Below, in pieces: positions 1 through 10,985 of a stretch of DNA of 64,000 bases (within the stretch, counting starts at the first letter, position 1; the number at the start of each line of letters is the position of its first letter). Source of the DNA: Akebia trifoliata (taxonomy: Eukaryota > Streptophyta > Magnoliopsida > Ranunculales > Lardizabalaceae). The position numbers were made by a program, and so were the translations under genes. The notes under the pieces are model-generated. The model saw nothing but the letters and a program-made list of their open reading frames with translations. It made no database searches and had not been told where the DNA came from. The stretch spans positions 10,399,569-10,463,568 of the forward strand of contig CM030714.1 of the NCBI GenBank assembly GCA_017979445.1, given 5' to 3'.

Positions 1-122
1 TCCACGTTAGCCAAGTACAGACTGAGTGAAAATTTTTGAGTCAGAAAATCATTAACGTAAAAATAATTGCCATCGATCAAGGATGGATTGACATCAAAAA
101 AGTATATTGGTTTGACGTTAAG

Positions 123-610
123 TAGGGCTATACGGTTGGGTTCGGGCCGGGCTTGGTTAAGCTCTAACCTGGCCCTAAAGACCTGGGTTCTATCCATATA
201 GCCTAATATAGCCCTGAAGAGGTGGGCTCGAATAAGGCCAGCCTGACCACCTATTGGGTCTGTGATGACTAAGCCCTAGACCGGCCTATTCAGACCGAAT
301 AAAAACGTTTAATGAAAAATGTTTTATTCTGTACGAGAAGATTATCTTATAGAAACTAAAATTATGTCTTATTTAACCACTAATGATTATGAATGAGAAT
401 TGATAAATTACTTTCTTTTTATGAAATTTTAATACAAAGACCATGCATCTAACCTAACTATACATATTATAAATGGTAGACCTATACCTATAAGGGCCGG
501 GCTCGACTGGATTGATTACTATTAAGCCCTGGCCCAACCAAAATTTGATGGGCCGAAACTTTTTTGAATCCCCGGCCCTATCTTTGCGGGCTATAAATGC
601 GAAGGCCCTA
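123..610. repeat. GC-rich interspersed repeat, probable hAT-type MITE
   Basis: A block rich in GGGCC/GGCCC words (gggccgggc near 145 and 495, ggcccta near 572 and 604) lies in otherwise AT-rich DNA. It begins TAGGGCTATACGG and ends in GGCCCTA, a loose inverted terminal match. The composition resembles the elements at 39080 and 40604. I found no convincing target duplication, so the ends are approximate. The TATA-like motif at 592 lies inside its right edge, so the element may supply part of the RS31 promoter. Confidence 0.4.
592..597 (+). promoter_or_regulatory. Candidate TATA box of RS31
   Basis: TATAAA sits about 400 bp upstream of the RS31 start codon. A plausible 5' UTR follows, with a putative UTR intron from about 771 (AAG/GTTCGATC) to the acceptor tttacag at about 944. 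It lies at the right edge of a repeat, so use as a promoter is inference. Confidence 0.35.
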
Positions 611-733
611 ATTGATAGGTTTCGTGCTAGTAGAGTCTCGTATAATTGTTTGATGTAAGCTTTTCACAGCAAACTCTGACTCGGCAATCGTTGATTATTT
701 AAAGATTCTTTCACCAGTTCAAGCAAGCGCTTA

Positions 734-922
734 CGTTTAGGGTTTTGCTTGATTTCGATTCTTCTCTTTAAGGTTCGATCTGTGCTGCAATTTTTTGTTT
801 TTTGTTTTATAGTTTTCTCTGTGATTCTATTCTGTTTCAGTTTCTTCTGAGTTCATATTTTTTTAGGGTTTTGGAAGCACGTTAGGGTTTGGTTTATGTG
901 TCTAATTTTAGTCTTAGGGTTT
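734..922 (+). promoter_or_regulatory. Cluster of telo-box motifs in the RS31 leader
   Basis: The word TTAGGGTTT or TAGGGTTT occurs at about 737, 866, 884 and 914, which is four times in under 200 bp. This is the inverse of the plant telo box AAACCCTAA, which is common near starts of translation and RNA-processing genes. The cluster lies in the predicted 5' UTR and its intron. Confidence 0.5.
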
Positions 923-989
923 TCTTTGTTTGATCTGATTTACAGGATTTCAGGGTATCTGAAAGTGTTTTCTCGTTGAGATTTCAAGG

Positions 990-3900
990 ATGAGGCCTGT
1001 GTTCTGTGGTAATTTTGAGTACGAGACTCGTCAATCTGATTTGGAGCGTTTGTTCTCCAAATATGGAAGGGTGGAACGGGTCGACATAAAATCTGGTAAA
1101 GTTCTCTCTTTTTTAGACTAGTAAACGAGATCATAGTGTATCATGTTTTTTGATTCTGGGTTTTTGTTTTTCCCCTTTAATTTGTTTCTTCCATTTTAAA
1201 TGTGGGCATCATCCCCTCTGAACATCTTTGTGCAGTTTGGGTTATTGAGATTCTTTGAAATTTTACATATATTTTAGTGATTCTCACGTTGTACCTATTC
1301 CATAGATTGGGAAATACATGGAAAGTTGACGTATTGTCGTTATTAGGAGTCCTTTTCTTTCCTATTGTTTCACCCATTTGAAATCTTGGCATCCTCTTTC
1401 AACATCTGTGTTGTTTGGGTTATTGAGATTCTTCGAAATTTTACATATATTGGTGGGATTCTCGAGTTGTAACCATTACAGAGATTGATAAATAAGTGGA
1501 AACTTAATAGGTGGTATTGTACTAACATCGAAGGGGATACCCATTTCCATACCCATAAATGGGTAGCCATGGGCTTATGGATAACCACTTTGGATATTCA
1601 TGGGGTATGGACTCCAATCGTGCTACCCAAAAATTGCTATGCATAAATATTTTAATATTTTTTAATTCAAGTCAGATTTCAAATGGTCTGAAATTATAAT
1701 ATTTTCAGCTAACTGTGTGATTTTTTTCCCTCCAAAAAAATGGAGGAGTTGGAGCAACTTTTTTTTTGGGCCATGAAAATCCCAAGACCCAAAAACAAGT
1801 TCTGGGATGGTTCATGCGTTGGAGACCCCTATTTTAGATTTCACAGCCCAAAACGGCAAATGAAAGGGGATGTTAGTGAGATAGGTTGTGCGTTGGAGTT
1901 GCTCTTAGACATTTTCTTTAGTTGAATAATATTTGAAGCAGTATGATCTATTGAGTAAGAGATGGTGAATGGGTATGATGGTTGGAGTATTTAGTTGGAT
2001 ATTAGAAAGCTTGGTTTTATTTACGTTAGATTAAAGGATTTCTGATCTGTTATGTATTTTGTGTTACTAAGGTGTAAAACATGATATGCATTGTTGCAAT
2101 TATTAGTTTGAGATTATAGTTGTTGGCTTTGGAAGTGGAATAAAAGAACATGATTCATTTATCCAACTCCAAATCTTTGTGATAGATTGTTTGAGAATTA
2201 GATTAACTAATGAGTAATTATTAACTTGTGAATATAAGTTACGAGATGATATTTTAATCTTTCTAGGTAAATGTCAGGGTATTGTTTCTAGCTATTGTGG
2301 CTGAGTGTGTGGTATAATGAGTACTATTCCATTATTTTTTTCTTCCTTTGGAAGCTATGTTATGAGTGGTTTATGCAATGTTATCAAATAGCATATGCGA
2401 CCATGGGTGACCAGCATATGCTGTGCGCATATGTGGTCGCATATTGCACCAAAAAAAATTATTTAAAAATAAATAAATAACAACATTAAAAAAATAAGAA
2501 AAAAGGGAAAATGTTTAAAAAATGAGAAAAATATAAGAAAATAAAAACAAACCTATAACAATATATTTGGATAGCACTCATTTTTCAAATTGAATAAAAT
2601 TGATTACATTTAGTAACACGAATAAAAGAACTCAAGAAGCTAAATAATCAATAATATATATACTATTCATGATAAGAATGTAGCCTACTTTAATTATCAA
2701 GTTCTAGTTCCAGATGAGTGGATTCTACTTTAATAGTTTAATCATTGGATATTATTATCTTGTGTTAGTAAACTCAATATTTTGAAAAAATAAGGTAAAA
2801 AAAAAAAAAAAACTTAAAAAGAATATATGTGAGTGAAAGAATAAAAGAAATAACTTAGAATAATGCAGGAATAGGGGGTAATTGTAGGAGAAGATAGAAT
2901 TAAAAAAAAACCTTGAATTTAATGCTCCAATAGTCAGATCTTTGCCCATTGGAGTAATATCCTATTGCATATTGTATACTTTTGTATACCATGGCATCAT
3001 GAACTAGAAACCCTAGAAAATATCATATGCAATTGCATTTGACAACACTGGGTTTATGTTTTTGGTTTCAAGATTCTCGATCAAGAATCGAGTTTTACTC
3101 AGAATTTCTATCATTTCCTTTCCAGTCTCTTGGTTTTTTGCACAATTTCAGTTGCAAATGATTTAACTTTCGAGGAAAACTTGGATTTATTTGTTGAGTG
3201 AATTAATTTTAGGCGGTGAATTGGCTTTATCTCTTGCAAGTTTCTTAATTTAGTTTTGTTTTGGTGTCTGAAATTCAAATTTTAGGAGAAATAGGGAGAT
3301 GGTGCTCAGTTGAAAAATCCTTTAAAAAGATACCCTACGCAAAACCCTCTAGACTTCAAACTCTTCACTTATCTCTCCATTTGTTCTGCGTTCTTTTGCA
3401 GTCATCCCCATTCTATGAGAAAGAGTGTGTTTATGCAAAATGGGACTTTAAAGAACAAAATGCTAGAAAAGAGAAATATCAAGATAAATAATATAACGTA
3501 TCTGCTTTCTGTCATTTGACATCCATTTCGGTTTTTTTAGGGTTCCAAAAGTTGGAAAAAAAAAAGGGGGAAAAACGAAATTTGACATTAATCCCATTCT
3601 TTCTACCTCTTATCTCAATTCAATGTGTTAGATTTTTTCAAGTTTAAGAAACAAGGCTACACTCTGGTAACTGGTAACCCTAATCTTCTTACTTCATAAA
3701 AACACACAATTTTTTCCTCTTTAAAAGTCAAGTTGGTATTGAGTTCAAATCCTTGTCCACACACTTTTTGACTCGTGACTCATACGGTTTGGACAAATCC
3801 ACACAACAGAGGTGATATTCCTCATATGCTTCTATGCGTTTTAATAAACCTTGGGATGCTCTTGAGCAAAGTCTCTGAGCTTTAAGCTTTAAAATCTTTC

Positions 3901-5986
3901 AAACCACTGGTAGTAGCTATGTCCTGTCTCTTCATGACAGAGATTAAAAACTGACAGCAACAATATTACAATTTCATTGGGAAAGGACTTCCGTATTTAA
4001 TGCTTCTTTTGACGCAGGAACCGAGCTCCCAACCTGGCTCATCTTCTTCTGTGCAAAAACCTTCCATGGCAAAGGAAATCCTCCTACCACTCACAAATGG
4101 CATCATCTTGCATTTCCTTCACTCGATCATTCATCACTCACCCCCCCAGACTGCCCCTAAAGTTGCCATTGTACAAGAATGGTTCACAGAGGGATCAGTC
4201 ATGCCTTGTCTACACTTACTACTGTTCATAGATGGATCAACCAAATCAGTCATGCCTTGCTTACTTCTACTGATCACTTGCTGTTTGAATGGTGAAGCAT
4301 GCTCAGCAATGACTTCTCAGTTCTGACTCTTTGGATTTAAATTATATATGCCATCACCATGATTTAGTCTTGCCATTTTACAAGAAATGATCATAGAGGG
4401 ATCTGTCATGCCATGCCTACTACTACTGTTCATAGATGGATCAATCAAATCAGTCATGCCATGCCATGCCTACTTCTACTGATCACTTGCTATGTGAATG
4501 GCGAAGCATACTCCGCAATGATTCTTTGGGTTTAACTTTTATGCCAAATCACCTTGATTTAGTTCATCATGCAAAGGCCACTCCATTATTGACATCCTTA
4601 TGTGCATCAGGCCTTCACCTATTTTGCAGGTGTTGTATTCTTTTGTTCTTACCAGGGAAAATAGATCATGATTTGGCTATCATACTGAGAACCCATTCAA
4701 TAGGAATATAAACCAAATATTTTTTTCATCATCGCAGTACTCCCTCTAACATGTTATGTTGATGCAGGGTTTGCTTTTGTGTACTTTGATGACGAGCGTG
4801 ATGCTGAAGATGCCATCCGACGTCTTGATAATACACCATTTGGTTACAGTAGACGCAGGCTTTCTGTGGAATGGGCAAGGGTAATTTTTTTTTGTTTACC
4901 TTCATTCTTAAATTCCTCCTCTCTATATCATTATTGTGAGTTTTTATTTTACTTTATTCGGACATTAACTGTTAAACTGTGGTCTCAACCATGAAACCAC
5001 TGATACAACAATGTGTTGACATATATGAAAGTTACTTATTCCATTGGAATTTTCCCTTTTATCATTCTTTTCCAGCAGGGGGAGCGTGGTTCACGGCATC
5101 GTGATGGGTCCAAGGCAATGGCAAACCAGAGGCCCACTAAAACACTGTTTGTGATCAATTTTGATCCAATTAACACAAGGATTCGAGACATTGAGAGGCA
5201 TTTTGAACCATACGGGAAGGTTATGCACGTGAGAATACGAAGGAACTTTGCATTTGTGCAGTTTGAAACACAGGAAGAAGCTACTAAAGCTCTCGAAGCT
5301 ACCCACATGAGGTTAGTAGTTATGGAGCTTCTGTATCTTTTATGTTTCTTTTTTTATCCTTTTTGTTGCCCTTGTTGCCCTTATTGTCCGGGTTGGTCTT
5401 CTTTACCACCCTTCTTTTTCTCCTTATCAATAAAATTATCTTTATCGATCAAAATTTTATTTTTTAAACGTTGGATTTCAATTTTGTGCTCATCTAGGTT
5501 AGTAGCAACTTTGACCGATTTCTGTACTTGAATTTGCAGCAAGATTTTAGATAGAGTGGTGTCTGTTGAATATGCTTTGAGGGACGATGGTGAGCGTGAC
5601 AGCCCTAGAAGAGGTTATGCGGGTCGCAGTGGCAGCCCATATGACCGTTCTAGAAGTCCAGTGGACCGTAGGGGGCGACCAAGTCCTGATTATGGGCGGA
5701 CCCGCAGTCCAGATTATGGGCGGACCCACAGTCCTGATTATGGGCGGGCCCGTAGTCCTGATTATGGACGTGCTCGCAGTCCAGAGTATGAAAGATACAA
5801 TGGCCCATCATACAACAGGGATCGAAGTCCTGATTATGGTAGATACCCAAGGTATATAAGACATATTCTATTTTAACATGGTAGTATAATTTTGCATTAT
5901 TTCTTTATGTGTCTGATTTATCATTGTTGAGCATGACCTCTCTTGGCTGTAACAGTGGCTCACCTGTTCGGCGGTCAAGGACATGA
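990..5986 (+). CDS. RS31: RS31-type SR splicing factor (RS subfamily)
   Basis: Coding exons are 990-1095, 4768-4880, 5079-5311, 5540-5851 and 5956-5986, giving 264 residues, the length I recall for Arabidopsis RS31. RRM1 begins [19 protein letters not shown] and is completed by [18 protein letters not shown] in exon 2 (RNP1-like). RRM2 (about 90-155) has [11 protein letters not shown] and [10 protein letters not shown]. The tail, from about residue 180, has six SPDYGR/SPEYER-type repeats and ends GSPVRRSRT. Family knowledge: nuclear pre-mRNA splicing factor that binds RNA through its RRMs and other splicing proteins through its RS tail. The 3.67-kb first coding intron corresponds to the long regulated intron of this subfamily. 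Exon 3 has a tandem NAGNAG acceptor (5076 or 5079) that would add one Gln. RS40/RS41 fit less well because of the short tail and the MRPVF start. Confidence 0.93.
1181..1535. repeat. Tandem duplication, about 180-bp unit, two copies
   Basis: Within the long RS31 intron, 1181-1350 and 1365-1535 share a common order of words: cattt..aaat, ggcatc, aacatct, tttgggttattgagattct, gaaattttacatatatt and agattg. Copies diverge by perhaps 15-20 percent with small indels. No coding potential was recognised. Confidence 0.75.
2121..2190 (+). mobile_element. LINE 3' tail fragment
   Basis: The stretch containing gaacatgattcatttatcc and caaatcttt resembles 54650-54715 (tagaacatgattcattcatcc, aaatttttgggataaggc), which ends a LINE relic. 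Similar tails lie at about 60280 and 61665. This is a dead-on-arrival 3' end inside the RS31 intron. Confidence 0.5.
2376..3050. mobile_element. hAT-type MITE (CAATGTT family), copy 1, 675 bp
   Basis: The element starts CAATGTTATCAAAT and ends ATTTGACAACACTG, which are inverted termini. It is flanked by a perfect 8-bp direct repeat ggtttatg at 2368-2375 and 3051-3058. An 8-bp target duplication is a hAT hallmark. It carries catatgcgacc-type palindromic words near the left end and no transposase. It inserted in the long RS31 intron. A shorter copy is at 45583-45805. Confidence 0.88.
3720..3770 (+). repeat. Possible tRNA-derived SINE remnant (B-box-like)
   Basis: GAGTTCAAATCCTTG at about 3741 resembles a pol III B box. 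No A box or tail could be assigned, so this is weak. Confidence 0.25.
4165..4590. repeat. Tandem duplication, about 210-bp unit, at the 3' end of the RS31 intron
   Basis: Unit 1 (about 4165-4380) and unit 2 (about 4380-4590) share gagggatc.gtcatgcc, actactgttcatagatgg, atcaa.caaatcagtcatgcc, cttctactgatcacttgct, gaatgg.gaagcat and gcaatgatt in the same order. They lie just upstream of the exon 2 acceptor at 4767, where RS31-type genes are known to splice alternatively. Alternative acceptors such as ttgacgcag near 4017 and attttgcag near 4629 flank them. Confidence 0.8.
5330..5465 (+). mobile_element. LINE 3'-end fragment in RS31 intron 3
   Basis: The sequence ttgttgcccttgttgccc, gggttggtct, then aataaaattatctttat and gatcaaaa matches the layout at 44055-44175 in the LRAT gene intron (gggttggtctcctcaaccc, aataaaattatctttactgatcaaaaaa). 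It fills more than half of this 228-bp intron. Confidence 0.6.
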
Positions 5987-6365
5987 AGTGAAGTGCAGCT
6001 TTGGAAGGGGGTGATATTGGGTAGGTTTGCTAATGTTATGGATGTTAAAAGTTGTGAATGTTGGTATTAGGGTAGGTTCTTTTTTTATTCCAGTGGAAAG
6101 AGGTCATATGGTCCAATTGCTAATGCTATAATCTTTAAATGTTTGGTTCATCATATAGGGTGGGTTTACATTACTGATATAGTAGTGGCTGAGACAGATT
6201 TTTAGTTTTCTAGTGTTAAGTATCTTGTTGAGATATAGCTGGTATGAGAATATCATTGTTTGTCTCCCTTTTGCAAAGATTAAATGGAAGTTTTCTTATT
6301 TTCATTTTTTTTTTCCAATAGATTTATGTTGAGATCCCTAACAAGAAGGCTCAAGAGCATGAGTC

Positions 6366-6645
6366 TTAGATATGATTGATTTTGCGAGTCTTGTTTTGAA
6401 CGTCAATTTGGCTGTTGGTCTTAACTTTGAATATCAATTTGGTTGTTTTGAAGTTTTGAGTGTCAGAATGGATTGTTTCAATGATAAGAGACTTGGAAAT
6501 GATTGATTTTGTGAGTCTTGTTTTGAACATCATTTTGATGGGAGGTCCAACTTCGAATATCAATTTTGCTGTCTTGAGATTATGAGTGTTAGAATGGATT
6601 GTTTGGAGGATGAGAAGCTTAGAAATGTGATTGATTTTTGTGAGA
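6366..6645. repeat. Tandem repeat, about 128-bp unit, just over two copies
   Basis: gattgattttgcgagtcttg (6373) recurs as gattgattttgtgagtcttg (about 6501) and again, degenerate, near 6630. Shared words in order are gttttgaac, ttcgaatatcaatttt and agtgt.agaatggattgttt. Probably a local duplication downstream of RS31. Confidence 0.75.
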
Positions 6646-7429
6646 ATGAATTACAATTTCATGTATTAAAATTTTAGGACAGTTATAGATTATTATTAAT
6701 TTTTTTTTTGAAGGTTTCATTGATTATTTGGTAGATATGTAGTGGATTCATTATAAAATCCAAAGTTGTTTGTGATGACCCTAATATAAACTCTGAAACG
6801 AAGTTGATAATATTCTATAATGACATGGAAGAAGGCAAAAAAGATTTAAAATGCCTTTATAAAGCTTTTGTACCCAATACTTGGCTCACCGTCAAGTTCC
6901 AGAGTTCACCAAGTGCTGCTTCTCCCATCTAAATCTCTCTTCATAGCCTCTGAAGTCTCTTTACTCATCTTATCCATATGCCCGAAAGAGTAATTCCTGC
7001 AAATGACTATCCGAGCTGATCAATCCACTTATTGGTTCTAAGTAAAAGAAAAAGGAATCCACCGATGAACTCAAAAGGCCTGAACCTTATCTGCCATCAC
7101 TATAATTAATCATACTTTAGTCGGATTTTGGCCAATTTGCCATGGTAGATGACTCTTCTTGCTGTCGTGTACAGTATATGATTTGTATTGATATAACATG
7201 TATTTTCATCTACCCAGATATGATTCAATGGCCTTTGCATCAATTTGGATCCAAATGTTGAGATCCATAAGAGTTCCAATCTGCTTAGTCTTATTGGATT
7301 GGCACAAGATCGACTGATCGGAAAACCAAGCAAGCTCCATTGAGAATAATCCTATTTGGTGGTTTCAATGGAAGTATTTGATTATCTCGAATATCATTGG
7401 GACAAATGTGGCTCATTACTCTACTTACC

Positions 7430-7640
7430 CGAGGAGGGGGGGTTGGCTTAGTGGTAAAGCTAGTAACAAGGATTTGCTCCCTTTGGTCATGTGTCCAAAC
7501 TTGGGTGGCCTCTTGATTTAACTAGTCACACATTAGAAAATTTTCAAGAGAACAAGACGTCTGTAGGGACTAGTCCAACCCAAAAGGTGTTATGCGAAAA
7601 AGATGTGAGTCTCAGTATAAGTTACTACTCAAAAGTATCG
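7430..7640 (+). repeat. tRNA-derived SINE candidate
   Basis: TTGGCTTAGTGGTAAAGC at 7443 matches a pol III A box (TRGCNNAGYGG). gtgtccaaacttggg about 45 bp downstream is a degenerate B box at near-tRNA spacing. The downstream body is unrelated to any gene here. No clear A-rich tail or target duplication. Confidence 0.5.
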
Positions 7641-9109
7641 TTATCCAAACTTTATATCTCAAGGATTTTTTTAATTGGTTAAGGAATCTTTTGATGTCTA
7701 ACTTATTAGTTAAATTCCTTTTATAGAGGATCATTTCACCCTTTTAAAATTGTTATTTCTTTTTATAAATAAAAATATGCCTATGAAAAAATGACTTCAA
7801 TGAATGCCTACGTGGGGACATTTTTTTTTATTGTTTTAAAATTTATTTTTTCTAATAAAAAATAACATAAAATAAGAGAGTAAAATAGTAAAATAAGACC
7901 AAAATTGGAGATAAGTGGAATTATCAAAATATTAGGGTGTCAAAATGAAATTATGCTAAACTATAAGGTGTCAAAGTGTAATTTACCCTTTTTTCTTTTA
8001 ATTTGATTTGTATAAATGTATACAATAGCACTCCAAAAAGCACATATCCATTTTAACCATTCAACATTGATCTTAGGGAAAACATTTTGTCAATCTCTCC
8101 AGCCTTATCTATGATAAACTCAAGATACTGAAAGAGTTTGCTCGCGATCTTTCCAAATCATCAATTTTTTACTCAACATTACTAATCCCATGTGTTGATG
8201 GTAAATTTATATTCCTCGTAATCAATCTTGGTTCTATTTATTTTCAAACCTACACATTTAAGTTTGCATTTCACCTCCTTGTAGACCTCTTTAAGCCTAA
8301 AGAAAGTCCAAATTCTTTCTAAAATGCCTATGATTTTTTTTTTTTTTTTAATCTAATGACTATGATCATCAATCAAGCTGATTTATAGTGTGTCGGCCCA
8401 CCAAGATGATTACATATGTAAATAAAACTCGGTATAAATATTAGAATAATCCAATAATGAAATGCAGTTATTTAAAAAAAATTAAAAAAGAATAGGCTTT
8501 GATCTTTAGCATTATTGTTCGAGGCCTTTCAACAACATCAAAGATTTTCCTGAACTGCAGTGGATATTATCCTGGCCACACCCGATGAGGAAATCGATAA
8601 TCCACAGCGTCTAAGATTACATGGTAGTAATGGATTGGCCATTGTATTATTCTCTTCTTTACTTTAAGTCCAAACATGTCATGTTTTGTCTGGTGGTGAG
8701 GTGGTGGGGTGGCAAAAATTACGGAGACACGACGGGTAGGTGGAGATTCTTCAAAATCACGGGCTCTTATATTTATATATTTAATTATTTAAAAAAATTA
8801 AAATATAAAATAATTATTTCATTATATATTATTATAGTTTGATTGTTTCAAGGGTTAGGATTTATAAATTTGAAACATTTTTTTTTCGGTTGGACAATGC
8901 ACTAAGATAAAATAGGAAAATTTTAAAATTACCAAAATTTGAGATAAAGTTGTGGGTTCAAATATTAATGAAAGCAAAAAAAAAAAATAATAATAATTAC
9001 TTACATATAAAAATCAATTAATTTTTTGTAAAATTTAATTTCACTTCCATTACAAGTCTCTATCACTAATTATTGTTCCTATGATCCTTGTTCTTCGTAG
9101 GACGGTCGA

Positions 9110-9935
9110 TGGGTTGGCTTGAACCAAATTTGATTGGCCCAACATTACTATACAAATGGTATGACTCAAATTATTATCTCAACATTACAAAACATTATCA
9201 CTCTGATCAAACAATTTAAGTAGTTGTTTACAATTATGATTATGCTCATATAAAATTTTAAATCAAAAAAAAAAAAAGAAAAAAATCTATGAAAAAAAAA
9301 GAAAGAGAGATATCTTCTATTGGCATCTCAACTCTTACTCATTCTCAATTATTTATTTATGGGATTTTTTTCAAAACGTGCGCAACTTATGTTCAAATTT
9401 CAATTTTTGTACACTATTTATTTTAATTTTCAAAACATGCATTTCGAGTGAATTTGACACTCACTGGTATGTATATCTATGAATTCTTAGATATTAAAAG
9501 TGAGGAACTCATGAATTCATAGGTTATAGAAACAATGAATACATGTTTTGAGAATTAAAATTAACAATATATCGAACTCGAAATTTTGTCATATTCAATG
9601 CACGGAATGAAGATTAACCCTAAAGAAAATAAGTGAATGATTGAGAATAACAAAAAGTTGGAGTGCCAAAAGTAACTCTCTCTGTTTATTTATTTGAAAA
9701 CTTTTTTTTTTTTAAAGTTTTACATTTTTTATGAGCTTAATCCTAATTGTAAATAACTATTGAAATTATTTAAATGAGTGTCTAAATTTGATTAATAACT
9801 AGAGCCAAAATTTTCTAATGTTTGAATATGAGTTTTAATTTTTAATTGGGGTGTGATAAATAATTTAAGAAATTGGAAAGTAACAAGTCAAAGTTGGTGT
9901 GCCAATAAATAGAGAGACTAAATTGTCTTCTCTAA
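9110..9935. mobile_element. Nested inverted-repeat elements (TTGGCAxxCCAAC family)
   Basis: The inner element at about 9305-9685 has inverted ends of about 45 bp: tattggcatctcaactc on the left and gttggagtgccaaaagta on the right. Inside it, 9370-9610 is a second foldback (caaaacgtgcgcaacttatg against a right arm ending tattcaatgcacgg). Sequence at 9720-9930 (ctaattgtaaataactat, gttggtgtgccaataa) is an inverted version of 9115-9260 (tgtttacaattatgattatg), so a larger foldback surrounds the core. Related copies are at 24709-25079 and 51661-51765, with a second foldback core at 56830-57115. Confidence 0.65.
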
Positions 9936-10177
9936 CCTAGACTCTCTAGATTCCATAGATATAGCCAACCTAAGAGTTATCTTGATTATTAGTCGTAGGA
10001 CTATATATCTTAAATATGGTGTACGTCTTCTAGACTATTTTTATGGAATATCAGAGGAATCTTCAAATCGGAGTCATTTTTGTCTGACGTGTCCAATGCT
10101 TGCTGTCATATTTTAATCAGAAGAACCGAACACGATTCTTAAAGAGTCCAACCTCAACTGAAAAAGTTTACAAAACC

Positions 10178-10199
10178 CTCTCTCTCTCTCTCTCTCTCT
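10178..10199 (+). repeat. (CT)n microsatellite in the Yippee leader
   Basis: About eleven CT units lie about 790 bp upstream of the Yippee start codon, likely in the spliced 5' UTR. A tiny upstream reading frame (ATG GAA AAT TGA) begins at about 10215. RPC10, FKGP and the LRAT gene have comparable GA/CT tracts directly before their start codons. Confidence 0.7.
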
Positions 10200-10985
10200 G
10201 CAACGATCAAAACCATGGAAAATTGAGCAGGTTAGTTCAAGAAGGAAAAAAGTGAATTATTGATACAATTTAGGTATAATCCCTATATATTACACATTTT
10301 TTTTAAATGTATAATTATTTGTTTTGTAGTTTTTATTTTTATTTTTTTGTGAGTAGGTGACCAGCAGAAATCCTAATCTCCAAGGTTTCTTGATGTTTTC
10401 AACATCTTGGTTTGTTGGGTAATTTAATTCAAAATGGGTTTTCTGAAAAACCAGTTTTATCATGTTTTTTTTTTAAACTTAAATGAATTGGTTTCCATTT
10501 AGAGCTTAGATCATATATAATTCAATCTAAACCCAGACCTTATTTTAATCCAATTTTCTAAAAAAATGGTTTTTTTTTTTTTTTTCTTCTTTTTGTGAAT
10601 TTTGGTTTTGGTGTTTTTTATGTTTTACTCTTGGCACCAACCCTGTTTTAATCAACCCAATTTTAAAATTTTTCAGTTTTAATATCACATTTGGAATATT
10701 TACTCAATCTTCTGTTTTATGAGCAGAAATTGTGTCAAGAAGAACGATTTACAGATAGTTTTTCAGTTTGTAGGAGGAAGAGGAGGAGAAAGAAGTAAGG
10801 GTCTAATTTTTTTATTTTTTACTTTTCAAAAATCTGAAATTTGGTCATATAGAGTAATATTATAATTGGGGTTTGACTAATGTAGTTTTGTTATTCTATT
10901 TCATTGTAATTTTTCGGCCTTTACTCAAAATTTCGATGATCAGGAGCAGTAAGGGGGGGTTGATTAGTGTTAAGTTTTTAATTTG

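Larger units (their letters stand above)
5987..10985. other. Intergenic region RS31 to Yippee-like gene
   Basis: No gene was recognised in these 5 kb apart from the Yippee leader at the right end. Contents are a tandem repeat at about 6366, a SINE candidate at about 7430, inverted-repeat elements between 9110 and 9935, and homopolymer A/T runs. The stretch 6780-7400 has open frames below 80 codons without family resemblance. Confidence 0.6.

Noticed and set aside
123..610. Clean target duplication for the upstream GC-rich repeat
   Set aside because: The 8-bp flanks (acgttaag and attgatag) do not match, so the element ends stay unproven.
4000..4326. Open frame of 108 codons in the RS31 intron
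   Set aside because: It runs into a tandemly duplicated intron segment and has no family resemblance. It could overlap an alternative exon, but not a separate gene.
5547..5850. Antisense and +2 frames over the RS31 tail
   Set aside because: Produced by the tandem SPDYGR coding repeats; the sense frame is clearly RS31.
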